The position numbers and the translations under genes are program-made. DNA of 64,000 nucleotides. Source: Hymenolepis diminuta (Eukaryota; Platyhelminthes; Cestoda; Cyclophyllidea; Hymenolepididae). The first letter of the stretch is position 1. Every line of letters begins with the position of its first letter. The notes under the pieces were generated by a model. That model worked only from the letters and a program-made list of their open reading frames with translations, made no database searches and was not told the origin of the DNA. The stretch covers positions 2,378,445 through 2,442,444 of the forward strand of contig CAADRB010000008.1 of assembly GCA_900708905.1 (NCBI GenBank), written 5' to 3'. Shown piece by piece: positions 36,801 to 63,500 of the stretch.

Positions 36801-36996
36801 ATCCTTTATTGTTACTTGGTACTTCTTCTTTCATAATCATATTGACCTTTATAATCTATCAATCCATATTGCCTTGTCTTTAGGGTGTTCAGTAATAAAC
36901 ATTTATTCAGATCACGTTTCCTACAAAATTCCATTACTTTGGCAAAGACTGCTTTATGAAAAAAGTCACCACATATAATTGACAATTGTAGACTAA

Positions 36997-37165
36997 TTCG
37001 CGGCTGGACTGAAGAAAATTTTACTCAGGCTAACTGTCAAAATCTCAAGGCTAGTGGATGCCTACGTACTGATAAGAATGACAGCAGGCGACCTAGAGAC
37101 CACCTGCAGAAGATAAAACATTTATCTCAAACTAAACCTGGACTCTGCAACCCAACTCATAGTAG
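36997..37165 (+). repeat. Dispersed repeat family R4, copy 2
   Basis: Diverged direct copy of 35578-35720, with CCTACGTACTGATAAGAATG and CTGGACTCTGCAACCC in the same order and spacing. Confidence 0.45.
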
Positions 37166-38025
37166 TTTCAGTCATTAAAGGCGTCCACTTCCTGTCAGTC
37201 TTACAAAGACCATTAGTTCTAAGATAGGCTATCTAGCTTTATTTTGAGATCAGCATTACTTTAGCGTCTACAAGCTGATTTGAGATAATGTTCGCTCTAA
37301 CCATATGAGTTGACTACTCTTTTTACATATTCATCAATTTCTTAGGTTAAGTAATGTAAATTAGGAGAGCTGTGTACTCACATACCAGTCATTGTTATTG
37401 TTCACAGCAAATCATAAAAAATTTTACGGATTGAAACCACGGCAAATTATCTGATTAAGAGAAAGAGCAAACGATTCCAATATGGTAAGAAATATGGAAA
37501 AAGTCAAGAAGAAGTAGGTACTGAAGTAAGAACCCTAGAAATCATTCTTTATTTTAATTCAGGAAGCTTCGAATTACGAGGAGTGCAGGTCAGAGTGTAA
37601 GGTTAAGAGCTAATTATTTGATTTCCAGGTTCATGGGTGTGATAACGTCCACAATTTTCAGGGCTTGATAATTGGCTTATTGAATCTGTGGTTGGTCATG
37701 CCACCTCTATTTACTTGTTTCTTCTTCCGGCAAAGAGCAGGCAGAGGATACTAGCAACGGTATTTTAACATAGTAGACCTTACTAAAGTCAATTCAAGGA
37801 AAATTCGTGTTACATAAACAGGTAGAACTACATATCTACAGGTGAGCGAAATCAACAATTCTTGAGCTCTATCCTGATTCAGTCAAAGTCATTTACCACA
37901 AATATATGAAAGAAATGAATTTAAATTTTATGGCTGATTTTGAAATATCTCATAAATAGGAACATGAATATTTATTATTATTAGCGGTTACTGAAATTCG
38001 GTCTTGTGTTGTGCTGTACAACCAG

Positions 38026-39190
38026 TCCCGAATCCTGTCTACTTGATCACCAGACAAATCAAATATGTCGCCTAATGGGATATAAAGAAGATTATTGTAC
38101 TTTGCCTCCTCCTCCACCACTCATCCATGGTCCACCAAGATCAAGTCACAAAATGCCTTGGTCAGTGCAACCACATTGGAGCTAAACCAAAGCTAATTTT
38201 CCGTCCTAAGTGCGACCAGCACTGGTGGATGATAAACGCAAGCAACCTAAGGAGCTCGGTCCTCCTAAGTCCATTTCTCACTCCAAGGAAAGAGCATCAG
38301 AGGTGGTTGCACAAAATGCATGTGAGGCTACACTGTCGTAGTATCGGGATTTCTTTGCTCTCGCACCAGAGTTCCTTGGTCTCACATTGATCTCAGCTTG
38401 CTGCACCTACCTTGGGAGTCTCTTACCTAATCCTGACGGATTCATATTCGCGGTGGCCTTTGGTTGTACACATTAAGTGTGTCTCAACCGGCACCATTAT
38501 TAGTAGCCTCCGCCGAACATTCGGTACTCATGGCACATCAAAAGTGATTGTGTGCGGAACTATCACCCAGTTCTCTATTGTTCAACTTGAGGATTTTGGT
38601 GGTGGTATGAATGCCTCTCTTTTGAACTCTTCCCCAAATCTCAAGGGCCTGAATGAGGAGCTTGTTGACAATGTGAAGAGACAACCTCCCGTGTCACTAG
38701 AGGAGGGGACAGTGGAGGAGATTCTTATTTCTTTATAGCTTAGGTACCACACGATGCTTCACGTTGGTGTCCAAATGATGGTGCGCCATCACAAGCGTCT
38801 CCGTTCTCTGTACGCAGCTTTAACTTTTAAGCCAAAAACGAATCCAAGGGGACTTCATCTAGACAGATGCGACTTCCCTCCATCTTGGAATCTCGAGACT
38901 ACGCGGACCCAGCACAATCATCGGCCCGATAGTTATTATGGGTGTTTCAGAAGGCCTCGAAAAAGAATCGAGGCGGGTCCAATGCTCAAACGTATGGATA
39001 AACAACTCTCGTGAGGAAGTGTTGGATAAAAATGGGAGATTTTTATGCAAGAGGAATTAAATAAGCAAAAAGTTGTCAATTATTAATAAAATTAGCATAT
39101 AAGTTAGAATGTGGTAAATGTCAGGGTCGTTGCCTTGCATAAATTTTGAAGTAAAGCCTGTCATTATTGCATTCTGGGATTCAAATTTTG
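38026..39190 (+). repeat. Inverted repeat copy B (partner of 25127-26124)
   Basis: A 1165-bp segment matching the minus strand of 25127-26124. The length difference is exactly the 167 bp at 38850-39016 that copy A lacks, so the rest aligns without gaps. It carries the same integrase remnant with the same defects. The two copies point toward each other and enclose about 11.9 kb. Confidence 0.9.
38127..38900 (+). pseudogene. Broken LTR-retroelement integrase (copy B)
   Basis: The translated blocks (87 and 108 codons at 38127-38390 and 38412-38738) are identical to those of copy A, including the glycine at the second catalytic position (VCGTITQF) and the stop before LRYHT. A frame after the stop (from 38754) continues with HHKRLRSLYAAL, like the region after an integrase core. 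Confidence 0.7.
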
Positions 39191-42100
39191 CATATTGTTG
39201 AAATTTACCCCACCCACCTGTCCTAAGTGAAAGAAAGCAAATCACTTGTGCTGAATTTTGATTAATGGCGAAATTTATCACCAATTTAAATAGAACAATA
39301 AATAAATTCCATGTGTTCATTTTGTTTGCATTTGCGTTTATAAGCATTCTTGATTGTTTGGCATTTTTCAGTTTAATCAATTGCTGTCATTTTTGTAGGT
39401 CAGTGGGATATTATCTCTTACATGTACCTCATAGCTGCACTTTCGTAAATGGGAAAGCAAATATTACAGAATATTAGGGGAATCTTGAATCTGGGCTTAA
39501 CTCATTGCTACCGTCTTCTAAGTGAATAAAATAATGCCAAATAAATGATAAAAGTAGTAGTAAACAATAAAACAGTAAATTATGGTGCACTTTCCGAGAC
39601 ACGGTGGAAAAGTCTTTTCTTCATTATAAGGGGTCCAGTTGATAGTTATGAATTGGATCACAAACCAGACATTGTGATGAATTAACCCGATCAATCAAAA
39701 TTTATAATTCCAGATTTCCTCCATTTTGGAGGAATATACGGACCCTGTAAAATCTGATAATTTTTGTTTTTTTCTTCAAATGAAATAATCAACTGCAGTA
39801 CTTATATAATAACATTAAACTTAAATCTGAACACATATTGAAGGCATGATTAGAACACACATATTCCTGTTTAAACCAGATTTTGAGAGTATATCTGGTT
39901 GGCTTTAGCGGTTGTATTCGTAAATAAATTGAGATAATATTAATTGCATAGCGTATTGGTGGTCATAAAGTTGCCCTTAAACTGGTTAAAACTTTTACTG
40001 GTGATTATAAGATACCGCACTTTTCGTTCATCGGTCCATAAGCTTCTTCCAGTTTGTCGGCTTTTTATATCGAATGGTTTATCTTAGGTATTCTCCGTCT
40101 GTTCAGACAGCTTCGATGTTGGTTGTCAATTAAAATTATCCATTAAGCAAACTCCCTGATATGGTTTCCTTTTTCATAGTTAATCCCACTCTAGCTCCTT
40201 AATTTGAGTAAATCGGCCTCAAAGTTTCGGAATTTTTATTGGCAGCTAAATTCTCTGTGTACCCTAATAAGAATACCTCACCTTGAAATGAGTAGAAATG
40301 GAATGGCTATAATTATTGGCATACCATTATGATAAGTCAGAACGGAACCAAAATCCTCAGATTTTATTAAAGTATAAAGTAATAAAAAGCAACCACAGTT
40401 ATTGTTTATATAAGCACTAAAGGTCAGCTTGAAATGTAAATGTACCGTTAGCGAGATGCATTTTATAGGATAATGAACTTTATACTTAAAGATCAGGTGT
40501 GGCAAGGATATTTAAAAAATGGATTATTCGAAACCCTATAGAGTTCGCCCAGGAACAAAACAGCAATGCTTTTCAGGGGAAACTAATGAGAAAAAAATTC
40601 AGAGCCGGTTACTCTAAAGATCTATTTATTATTTGGTCTCTTTAAAGAACCAATAGAAAATATGATCATAAATCAGCAAACTATCCAGATCAGGTGTCTG
40701 TTTATGGACGGAGGAATAGCAAGTTTAGAATTGCGTTTTTGATAGCCTTTCACATTTTCCGTATTACTTATTGGGGATTTGGAGGACTCGGAGGGGAAAA
40801 ATTTGATCAAATCACGTTTTAATAAATCTATGAGTTGCATTCATACGGTTATATGCGAACGCTTTATCAAGGTTCATAGAGTTATCAGTGGAAAGAACAG
40901 ATCCAGTTTCTTTCCTCTATTCACAATTCAGAATCTGAAAATTGCACTCATCAAAGGATATAAAGCAGCACGTTGTTTGCTAAAATGAGAAATTTCAAAT
41001 TAACCTTATGAATGAAGTCATTCCTCGAGGTGCTATTCCTAATTGTTGTTTTCTAGACAATCGAATCAACATTCAAAGTATTGCTTAAATCCGCCATTAA
41101 CCGATTGTAATAATGATGTGATGAAATAATTGGACGGCTGAAAATAAAGTAATTTAAAGAACACTTCAAATTTTATGATATTGTATTTTGTGAAATGATC
41201 GCATAAAGATAGACCATCTAATAAATTACAGTTGCATAAATAATTACCTCAAAAGTACCAGTGAATTAATGCACTTACCAGTTGATAAATAATACTTAAA
41301 TATCTGCTCGATTTGATCGATGGCACATATATCACCTTTTTGCAATAATGCAAGTCTGGAGGTGGGCGATTTCGTGCTGGACCGGAAGTCATTTTGAGGA
41401 GTTTTGATGGGCTTATTACAACGCTAAATTTAAAATAAGTCATACCATTCAAATTTTACTAGATCAAAAATGAGGATTGCAATGATTTCATAGCCTCGAT
41501 GAACATTTACAACTGCTTTTGTTTGATTGGAATCGGATAAATTATTCGGTTTTGGCGTCCTAATAAAACACATATCTTTTCATACTACTTTAGCTCCTTT
41601 TTTCACCGTATAACTAACTATTGATGTACAATTTTCTCCTTAAACTGGGGTGCATTACTATTAGCAAGTTAAGAAGTGGTCCAATTTAGAGAAATCACTT
41701 TAACTCTTTCGCAGTTTAAATATTCGCATTTAACTTCTTCACAAAGCTTCCGGGACCTTTTGGGAAAAGAGGGCAACTTTTTAAACATCGAATCTACATT
41801 CTGCCTTCTTGATCATGCTAATTATGCGGAGCAGTAGCGACTTTTATAGATGTAAGCAATTTAACAGAGTTGCGAATGCCTTGCTGGTGGCCTTTAACAA
41901 ATTGTACCAAATCTTATTTGGGTTTCACTTTCCAGAATGTCTTAAAAATATATTTAATTTACATCCATTTTACAACGACCGTATTTTACCTGAAATTCAA
42001 TCAGTTTAGCTTACATACTTTCTGGATCAAATGATTGGCATCCATACAAGAAAGAATACACGGGTTCAGGATATAGCATAAAGTTTTATATAAAGGCGAA

Positions 42101-42794
42101 CTATAGTAAGTTGTGTTCTGTTAAATTTATCGTTGCCTGTCCCATATACTTAATATTGGATGCAGAATGATATGGATAAATTGTGTGGCTTATCTAGGCG
42201 CGAAATTAAATCAAACTGTCGACAGGCAATGAATATAGTGAACATAACCACGCCCATAAACATTAGAAGGTCACAAATTGAGATCTTCCCACTTTGAATG
42301 TATAAAAAATCAGTGTTCTGATTGTACAAAAGGTAAGGTTCATGATATTCTTATTTCATTACCCACTTGCTAGTGATTCCTTCTCCTGCTTCATATTTCA
42401 CTGGAGTCGTTTGTGGTCCCATTTATTCTGATGCTTCTTCATGCTTAAAACTTGTAAAGATTCTTTTATGCACTGCTATGGACAATAATAATAATATAGA
42501 AGAGATAATTCAATAGAAGAATCGGAGACATGGATTTCAAGCACAGATATACTACCTTTCTGGTGCTTAACTTTTAAAGAATTCATTAAGAGGTAAACTC
42601 AATTACATAAACAGCTGATATTACCTCTCACTCGCTTCTATTCTGTCAGTTTTCCAAATTTTCAGTTAAAGTAAATCAGAAAATCAGATTTTTTGTTTAT
42701 TTAAAAGTACATTTACCTGGGAGGGAAAAATAAAATTTTGAATATAGGCCCTCTTTACCTTTAAAAAATAGTGGTGACTTATTATTACCCATAG
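39191..42794. other. Gene-poor AT-rich region
   Basis: No conserved exon recognised. Short ORFs (39265-39477, 40779-40988, 41809-42009) lack motifs, splice context or biased composition. Confidence 0.35.
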
Positions 42795-42824
42795 TAATAC
42801 AAAAAAAATACAATGTCACTTGTG

Positions 42825-43055
42825 GGATGCTACTGAAATCTGTTAAGAGGAAGTCCAATAAATGATAAAGGGGAAGGGGAGTAAAGTTATGGTATCAATG
42901 GGTTTCACTTCATCTGATTTTTGGACTCAAGTTATACAATATTCACTAAATGAGCAGTTAACGTTCCAAAATTCAAATTTCATTATTTATCCCCTGGACT
43001 GGAGCAAATGCCTGTCTGCGATGTCAAGTACTATTTTTAATCATGATGGTCGGTA
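42825..43055 (+). repeat. Dispersed repeat family R3, copy 1
   Basis: Matches 58932-59110 in direct orientation. Shared motifs in order are ACTGAAATC, AAGTCCAATAAATGA, a G-rich run, a block ending TTTTGGACTC, then GCAAATGCCTGTCTGCGAT. The function of the repeat is unknown. Confidence 0.6.
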
Positions 43056-46047
43056 GTGCCACTTTAGACTTTTTTAGAAGTAATTGAGAAGATAAAATGA
43101 TCTTATATGATATTCGGCAGCTAACAGATCTTAATATAGTAGAGCTGAGATTGCTAAATACAGGTCTATTTTATACGAATTAATATATGATTGGTGTATT
43201 TCACTCCAATTTTACTAAAGAGCATCTTAGTTTAGAGTTATAAAAACGAATATGTTTATTTGTTGACTATTTTAATCTTACGTGGTCTCTGTGATCGCGC
43301 ATTATGGTTTTTGAACAGTGTCGGTTTCCCTTTCCAATCAGACACAAAATAGGTTACTTCACAGACTCTTTTTGTGTATTCGCAAAAGCTATTTTAGGAA
43401 AGGCGCTTCTCTTATAATAGATGAAAATGGTTCAATTTTTAGTAAAATAGGTAATCAGATTACTATATCCGATGGAAATATCCATAGAAAAGATCGCTTT
43501 TTCTTTCGAATCGCAATAGTAAAATAAATGCTTAATAAATTCATATATAGTTTTAACTTTTGCACATCGTAGATGACAGAAACAGAAAATAAATAAGTTT
43601 TTATCATAAAAATCTACACGCAAATATGGAAACAGTGTTACGACAAACTGGTAAAAATGGAGAAAGAATTTATTTCCCATTTCGTTCATTATAGAAAGTA
43701 AACTGAGTATTTAATTGTCCTCTTTTCTGAAAATCTTTTTATTCTTTTGTAATTGTTCAATTGCATACGTGTGTAAAGGTTGACTCTTCCATGCAGTAGC
43801 AGTGCTTGAAGATCGAGTCCTGTTGCTGTGATATATCTGCACATTAGATACCACTAGACTACATTTCACTCACACTAGAGAGAGAGAGAAAGGTTAAGAC
43901 AGAATGCAGTTAACCCAAGACGATAGAATAATAATTCCCAAGTCCATTCAGGAAGCCACTTTCCAACGTTCATCTTGGGCAGACAGTGACATCAATGGAA
44001 CTTTCTGGTGAGAGATTCGATTTCTGCTAACCTATATATTTGCCATATTTAACCAGTGCGGTGTGGGCTATTCTGCCCACGGGGTGTGCGCCGATGAGAG
44101 GCGAATTCGTGACCTCTGTCATGGTAGACTAACTCGATGACCAATGTCCCACTGGCGCATTTGATCCAAAGCATTTTATTAATCAGACAAAGGCATTAAA
44201 TAGGAATACAAGTTATTTTCATATTATTGATGTTGGATGATCTAACCACTGGAGTGATAACAGTTTTCTGTTCTACTTAATTGTCAAGCTGTCAGGAGTG
44301 ATGTACGCCGCATACCGATAAGGATGATGGGCAACTTTGATTCAACCTTGGGAATTAATTATCCCCAGACGAAACATAAGCTATGAGCTTTGTTTATCAG
44401 ATTGCTTCTTACAGTTACAATTGCATGAGTTCAATTGGCGAAATAACAACGAATATCATTGTACCGTTATGGGTTGCTATATTACGCGTATTAAATTGGA
44501 ATAAACGTTCAATTTGAGTAGAATTAATAACTTTTTCAAAACAGTGCATTGTCCGAATTTAATGGGAGGGTTATTTGAGTAAATTACAAGGATCCAGATG
44601 GGATATATGATGCCCCGACCATAGAATCTCAATACTTCAATACTTTGAATTGTCCATTTAAGGAAATCAATCATCATTGAGATTAAGATTTCTCCATCAT
44701 ATATCTCTAAGATATAGACAGGATTATAATTCAGATATATCCTGCTTACACTAAATACATTTCAGACAACTATTTGCATTCACTAACTCAACCCTGGTGC
44801 CTATTTGGCTGATTAATTTCGTTCGAAAAACAAGTCTCAGTCAAGCTAATTTGGCACAAATGGGTATGCATTAAGTTCATAATGGCTGCACCGAACCTGA
44901 GACAATGTAGTCTGTTTGGAAATCCGATTCTCATGTCCTTAAGTTGTGTGGAGAAAATATTACCGCAATTAGTCTAACATATCTGAATAGTCTTAACAGA
45001 GTCAGTCCTCCATTCTTAATCTATTTTCAAAAACATGGTTTTCAAGCGTCACTTTATAAATCCTTAATCAATAATGTGACCTGGACAAGACTGACTTCAT
45101 CAAGTTGATTTTGTTTGTCCAGAATGTTTTCTCTGGATCGTAATCGCCCACAGAATACGACTAGGAATTATGTAGGAACGGAAACTATAATATGACTGAA
45201 TTTATTAAAAGGAAAACACTGCTCCTATGTTATCAAATAGATCACTAAGAACGATTCAAAATATCAAATTCCTTTAATGCTTCAAAACAGACAACGGACA
45301 AGGGCGCTTAAATCGCCATTAACCAGAACTCAACTCGTCAGTCCTGATATCAAGAGTGACACCAATTCTGAGGAAAAGTGCATCTACTTCCGAAGTAGGA
45401 TAGGTGGTCTAAATGATTTTTCAAAAGTAGCAGGAAGAATCACACTTTCCCAATATGAGCCGAATAATGAACTGCGCAAACTCTATTTTTTCTCTTCCCA
45501 GGTTGTCAGACTAATCAAATGGAATCTTAAAATGACCCGACTGTTATAGAACTGTTTTTGGATGTAAAAATTACTTCCTAACAGTTGTGGACCAATGGAA
45601 AAGGTACTAAGAATGGGACAATCGAAGTATCAGTCCCGCCCTTGATCTCTCAAAACTGAACACAACTGGAAGTCACCGGTAAACTCATTCTTAAAAACCT
45701 GACAGCTTGTGAGTTTACGTTTTACTAAAAATTCTCAGTTTGTTGCACCTCGACCACCAAGCCCTTCTTGTGAGAATGATCACAACCGCCATCACCACTC
45801 TAATCTCAAATAAGAAGGCGGGAGAATTAGGAGATAACAACGCTTATTTATCAGCGTACAACGCTGCATCTCAAAACAGCACGAAAAAAGAGTGACGCAA
45901 TGATGACAAAGTTCCGGGTTATTAATGGTAGTACTAGAAGTTGCCATCGTTCTTGTCAACGTCATTTCCGCAGAAAAGGATAAATGGATAGATAGACACA
46001 GGGAGATGGGCAGACGATAAAGGGTAAGAGGGGAAGAAAGAAAGTGG
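43056..46047. other. Intergenic region with repeats and one unexplained open frame
   Basis: Contains a (GA)n run near 43877-43890, a GC-richer tRNA-like patch at about 44050-44160, and an open frame at 45277-45549 (+). That frame ends at a TTCCCAG/GTTGTC splice-like site near 45500 and has a coding-like, polar composition, but no family is recognised. Nothing here is firm enough to call a gene. The 45792-46047 end should hold the 3' UTR of the minus-strand gene that follows. Confidence 0.3.
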
Positions 46048-58569
<12,522 letters not shown>

Positions 58570-58931
58570 CTGAAACAAATGAAAATTCTACCTAGAGTTA
58601 TATCATCGCGAATGCAAATTCCTGAATACACTTATCAGTAACTTCATTGTTGTAGATAGTCTAATGAAGGTATTCTCAAAGTATGGCAAACTGATAAATG
58701 TAGACAGAAACTGATATGGAAAGATTAGAATATAAAATGTAGCTTCCTCTTGTTCATGTTGGAGTTCAAGATAATATTGATGGAACACCATTGAATGTAT
58801 TTAAGATAACTTAAGCGAGATCTTTAAATTTTCCCCCTCGCATATTTTTAACCGGGTCACCTAGTAAGATGTATTATTATTACTATTACCCACATTAAAA
58901 CAAAAAATTGTAATTTTTAATTGTAGAAAGC

Positions 58932-59110
58932 AACTGAAATCGATTAAAAGAAAGTCCAATAAATGACAGAAGGGGGGGGGATCAAAAATATGCTGAGAGA
59001 AACGTCATGATATCAAAGAATCTTACTTCATTTGATTTTGGACTCGGATGTTTCAAATTTCACAACTTGTCCCATGGATTGCAGCAAATGCTTGTCTGCG
59101 ATATACAATT
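58932..59110 (+). repeat. Dispersed repeat family R3, copy 2
   Basis: Direct, diverged copy of 42825-43055 with CAACTGAAATC, AAGTCCAATAAATGA, a nine-G run, TGATTTTGGACTCGG and GCAAATGCTTGTCTGCGAT in the same order. Confidence 0.6.
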
Positions 59111-60249
59111 CTTATTGGCCGGCATTATTTAAACAAGAAGGACCGGTATTAGCGCTTAATTTAGTTTTTTCCGATAGGTTGAGGAGACGAAATTTTCTTA
59201 CATGCAGTTCATCAGCTTATGGTTTTATTGACAAGATTTAAAGTTTTCTTGCATACTCCAGGAATGTAAGCTTTAATCTCGCATGACTATGATGGGTAAT
59301 TAGCACATTAACTGGAATCCTTTTCAATTATACATGTGAATGACCGCTAAAATTAAGAAAATAGCCGAGCATTATAGGAAAAATAAATTTACCACGAGCG
59401 TATGAATTCCGATAAATAGTTATCTCTTTTCAAGACCTTCACATTCTATAAGAGGAACATCAGCGTTCAGCGGATTAAGCTCAGAAACAAAAATAACTTA
59501 TTACAGGTAAAATATTCGACTAAAACACAAAATCTCAACACGTAAAAACAAAATGGAGGAAGGGGTGAGTGGGAAACTCCTTGTACCTGCTTATTAGACA
59601 TTTTTATCAACACGTTACGGAAAAGGGGAGAGTGGGACTTCCCATGGTCTCGATTTTTAAGCATAGAATCGATCATTTCTGCTTTTAGAACGAATAAAGT
59701 GACGCAAGGAAATATTACTCTGACTATAATGTAACCAAGACCTACTAAAGGTCCAAGGGAATGGTGGGATAGCAGTCAACATGCTAAAGATGATAAGATG
59801 CACATTCAATTACCGATCTATCAACTGCATTCGTTAATATTGGTCAAATTAAATGGGAGTTTTCTATCATAAAAGTCACAGGATGCCCTTTCTCGAACAT
59901 AGATGAATGTAAGAAAGCGCCCTCCTTCCATCATCTATTAACGAGTTGCAAACGAAATGGATGTTTAAAGACTGGTTTATTAAGAGTATTAGCATGCAAA
60001 GGGTGAAAAATAAACATCTATTTTTTAAACAGAATTCCTTTATTGAAGAACGTCAAGGGTCAACACCTTAGTGGATGAAAAGAGCAATATAAATTTCAAT
60101 CGCTAAATATGTCATTCGATTTTAGACGGAAAGAATTTGTTTTGCTTTGAAAATTGATGAAACAGTAATGGCATACAGAAAAGTGAATAGGGGAATAAAA
60201 CTGTTACATATAAGAAAATAATATTTTCCTCAAAAACAATTCTTATATG

Positions 60250-60505
60250 CAAGATTCTTTATTTTCCATCTTTTAATTTCTGCTTCCTCTAAGTCCCCTT
60301 TATTCCAAAGAATTTATCTACATTGTGGTTGTAAATGGCACATAATATAAATCCATCTATCGACACGAAAACGTGCGTCTTATTTCGATATGGTGGTTTA
60401 AGTTGTTTTGTATTGTGGTGTTGTCGGGTTGTATTTGTAACTAGTGCAATCTCTTAGGGAATCTAGGAGTTGGTTAGAGTTTCCCATGGAGATGAACAGA
60501 TCATA
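60250..60505 (+). repeat. Dispersed repeat family R2, long copy 2
   Basis: Direct copy of 48478-48735 with matching blocks TTTATTTTCCA, GTGGTTGTAAATGGCACATA, CACGAAAACGTGCGTCTTAT and TTTTGTATTGTGGTGTTGTC, roughly 80 percent similar by eye. Confidence 0.75.
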
Positions 60506-63500
60506 ACAAAAACAGTAAGCGAAGAGACGAAAAAAAAGGATCGGGAAATAATAGTAGTAAAAAGGCAAATGTTAGCTTTACATTAACCCAAATCCAACAT
60601 AAAACACAAGAAGAGTGTTCTATAACTATCCACTTGCATTTATACTTGATAATATGCATACTGATATCATATTACCCATATTTACATGCATAGATCTGTC
60701 AGTATCGTCTATCCCTTATAGCCAACAACTTTAAAAATGCCGATTCCTGTCTCCAAAAGCTTAAATCCCCAATTTAGAAAATTCGATCGAAAACAGTGAA
60801 GCAATAATGTACAAATGAATCACTGTACCTTAGGAGTAACGATCAACAAGGAATTGCAGTGCACAATTTCCGGATGCTTTAGGTCTTATAAAATTAAAGG
60901 GTGATTTAAACACTACGTATCAGAATATCATCCTTAAGGTTGACATTTAAGAGACGTTTGCTCAAAGATTCTCTGAAAAAGCGACAGCCGATATTCTTCT
61001 AAACTGAGTAGCGAAGAAAAAAGACCCGAATCTTCTAGACAGACCTCTTTACCCTTTCACAGCTTATCCTACTGGTTTAAACTAGTCAACAAGAAGGAAG
61101 ATAGAATGCGAGTTTATCATAAGGAAAACCCTATGACGGTACCTTAAAAACGTTTTCCAACGCATTCCCAATCGAGTTTGCCATTGCATGATTTAGGCGA
61201 TGACGGAAAAGAAATCGCCCACAGATGGGAAAACAAAACAGGATCCTATCCGACTGACCCATTTGCAATCACTTTCCAAAACACTGATGCGGCTTATTTG
61301 GTGCATTTCCATATTCACATGGTTAACAAAGTAGATAAATAATAACAAATCAAGCGCAACTAAAACGATACTTAGAGGGAGGAAGGAAGCATCATAACAT
61401 CATCCACTTTACTGAGACGAAAATCATTTGACGTAGGTACGAAAGCATGATGCTTTTATAACTTTACATGACAGCTGACCAAGTAAACAAATCTTAGAAT
61501 ATGATAAGTTAAAAACATGATAAAGTCGCTACAACCACAAATTTATGCAGTTTGAGATGTATACCTTTTCCCCTATCAAGCAAATTGAAGCTGGTGTGTG
61601 AAATGTGTGATAACGAGATTAGAAACGAATATATGAAAACGCAATACAAAGAACCACCTATAAATTAAACTCCAAGTGAACTTGACGATTTGGTTAACTC
61701 GAGCCATTAAGGAAAAAAAGCATCACAACTGGAGTTCCGGGAATATTTTTCTCTTTCAGGATGAAAGTCTTCAAACGTAATAATGAAAGTTATACATTTC
61801 TCCACTCAAACCGTTTTCGTAATACGAATAATTTTTCTTATCCAAATGGAATGGAATAAAAGCATCATTCTTAGCCACGTATACGTGCAAAAAAGTTTAC
61901 GGCCGACAAATTTAAATCCTCGATTAAATAGCGTTTCTGTACATTTTGGATTGTACAATAAGTACTACAAAAGCGACAGAATTCAATGTACTCATGTTTT
62001 CCAAGTATTCTAGACTAAAGTACAGCCACAACCAACTACCTAAACAATCTCAAGTTGAGAGAAAGAGCAAATGCGAGAACTATAAATCAACTAATCCAAG
62101 TACCATTTCGTTTTCTTCATGTACATTAGAAGAAGGAAATAATACAAATTTCAAATTCCTGACAGTAATCAGTTGACACGAACATAACAAGTTGCCTGCT
62201 ATTGTAAACCATTGGAATAAACCTTTAAATTAAACCCAAGCAAGTAATAATAACGCTCAGGAGAGTTAAAATTCAAAATGCGAATAACTTGAGCACGCTT
62301 GGCAGATAAGTAGAAATGAATTGCAAAAAAGGAACTTAAGTTAACCGCTTAAATGAACTAAATCTCCTCAAATCATAAAAAAGAGACCATTGAATCATTA
62401 ATCTGAGGATGATATCCAATCCCTAGTAACCTGTATTAAGATATCAAGAAAAGTTATCAACAAGTATTTCCGGATTCGATATGAAAGACATATGTAGGGA
62501 AAAGAAATCTCCAGCTTTCCCAGCCTACAAACGCTATAAAACGATATGAAGAAAACGTCAAAAAACCGCCATCAAAACAGGCTATTAAGGATTTCTCGAG
62601 TCCTAAAAGCTGAGCCTATAGTTAAAACGCTTCAAGAATACACACAAAGCATTTAGTTGATAAACTGGGATGACTTTCCAGTCATCCTAGTCCTGATGTA
62701 TTAATGAGAGTAATTTGACTCATTTCTTCGATGTGGAGCTGGTCCATATATATAGTCTCGAGGATTACATTAGTAAACTATCTGTAGATGACTTGGTCTA
62801 ATATCTTACAAAACGAAAGGTGCCAGTCAAAAGCAGGAGGCTATCAACTATGAATAAAAAAACTTAATGAGAAAAGTAGATAGATGGGGGTTTATTATTG
62901 TCAAGAATTCAGCTTATGAAAGCCATAATCAAAGACGACGGATTATTCATATGGAGAACAAACAAACAATCCACGTAACTATGGCCACTAAACAAATTTT
63001 GTCCCAAGTGCGTAACTCCCTCTACAACATATTCGCTAAACTCTGCACATCGAAGGAAAAATGTATAGCCCATTTGAACTATAGATTTAAGTAAAATGCC
63101 AGTACACATGTGATACCGCCGTTTCGCACAAAACTTCGATTTTTATCAAAATTTAGATGATCCAAACGACAGAAACATCAAATACTGCAATTTATAAGAT
63201 CACTGCCAAGATTTTCAGGAAAAAGCAGTGCCATCTTCAAAATATTGGTTACGAAGAAATTAAGCACCAAGAAACCTGTGAGAAACTGAAGGGTACCCAG
63301 TTGCTCAGAAGGCAAACTCTAAAGGCTAACATTTCATATGAACAGGATTCAGAAATAGTGCAAATACACTTCACCATCTCATAATGATTCGAATGACAAA
63401 TCAAATATTTTAACCATATAGCATCTCTAATTGAAAAAAACTTAATTTCTAATTTTAAAATGAAAGGTTAGGTAGTTTACATTTTTTTACCCCAAATAAG

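Noticed and set aside
38859..39380. Minus-strand ORFs (63 and 107 codons) over and beside repeat copy B
   Set aside because: The first is antisense to retroelement sequence and the second spans the repeat boundary; neither has motif support.
43877..43890. (GA)n run
   Set aside because: Too short to be a useful microsatellite or regulatory claim.
44050..44165. tRNA-like GC-rich patch with box-B-like motif on the minus strand
   Set aside because: I could not fold a full cloverleaf; more likely a decayed SINE piece than a tRNA gene.
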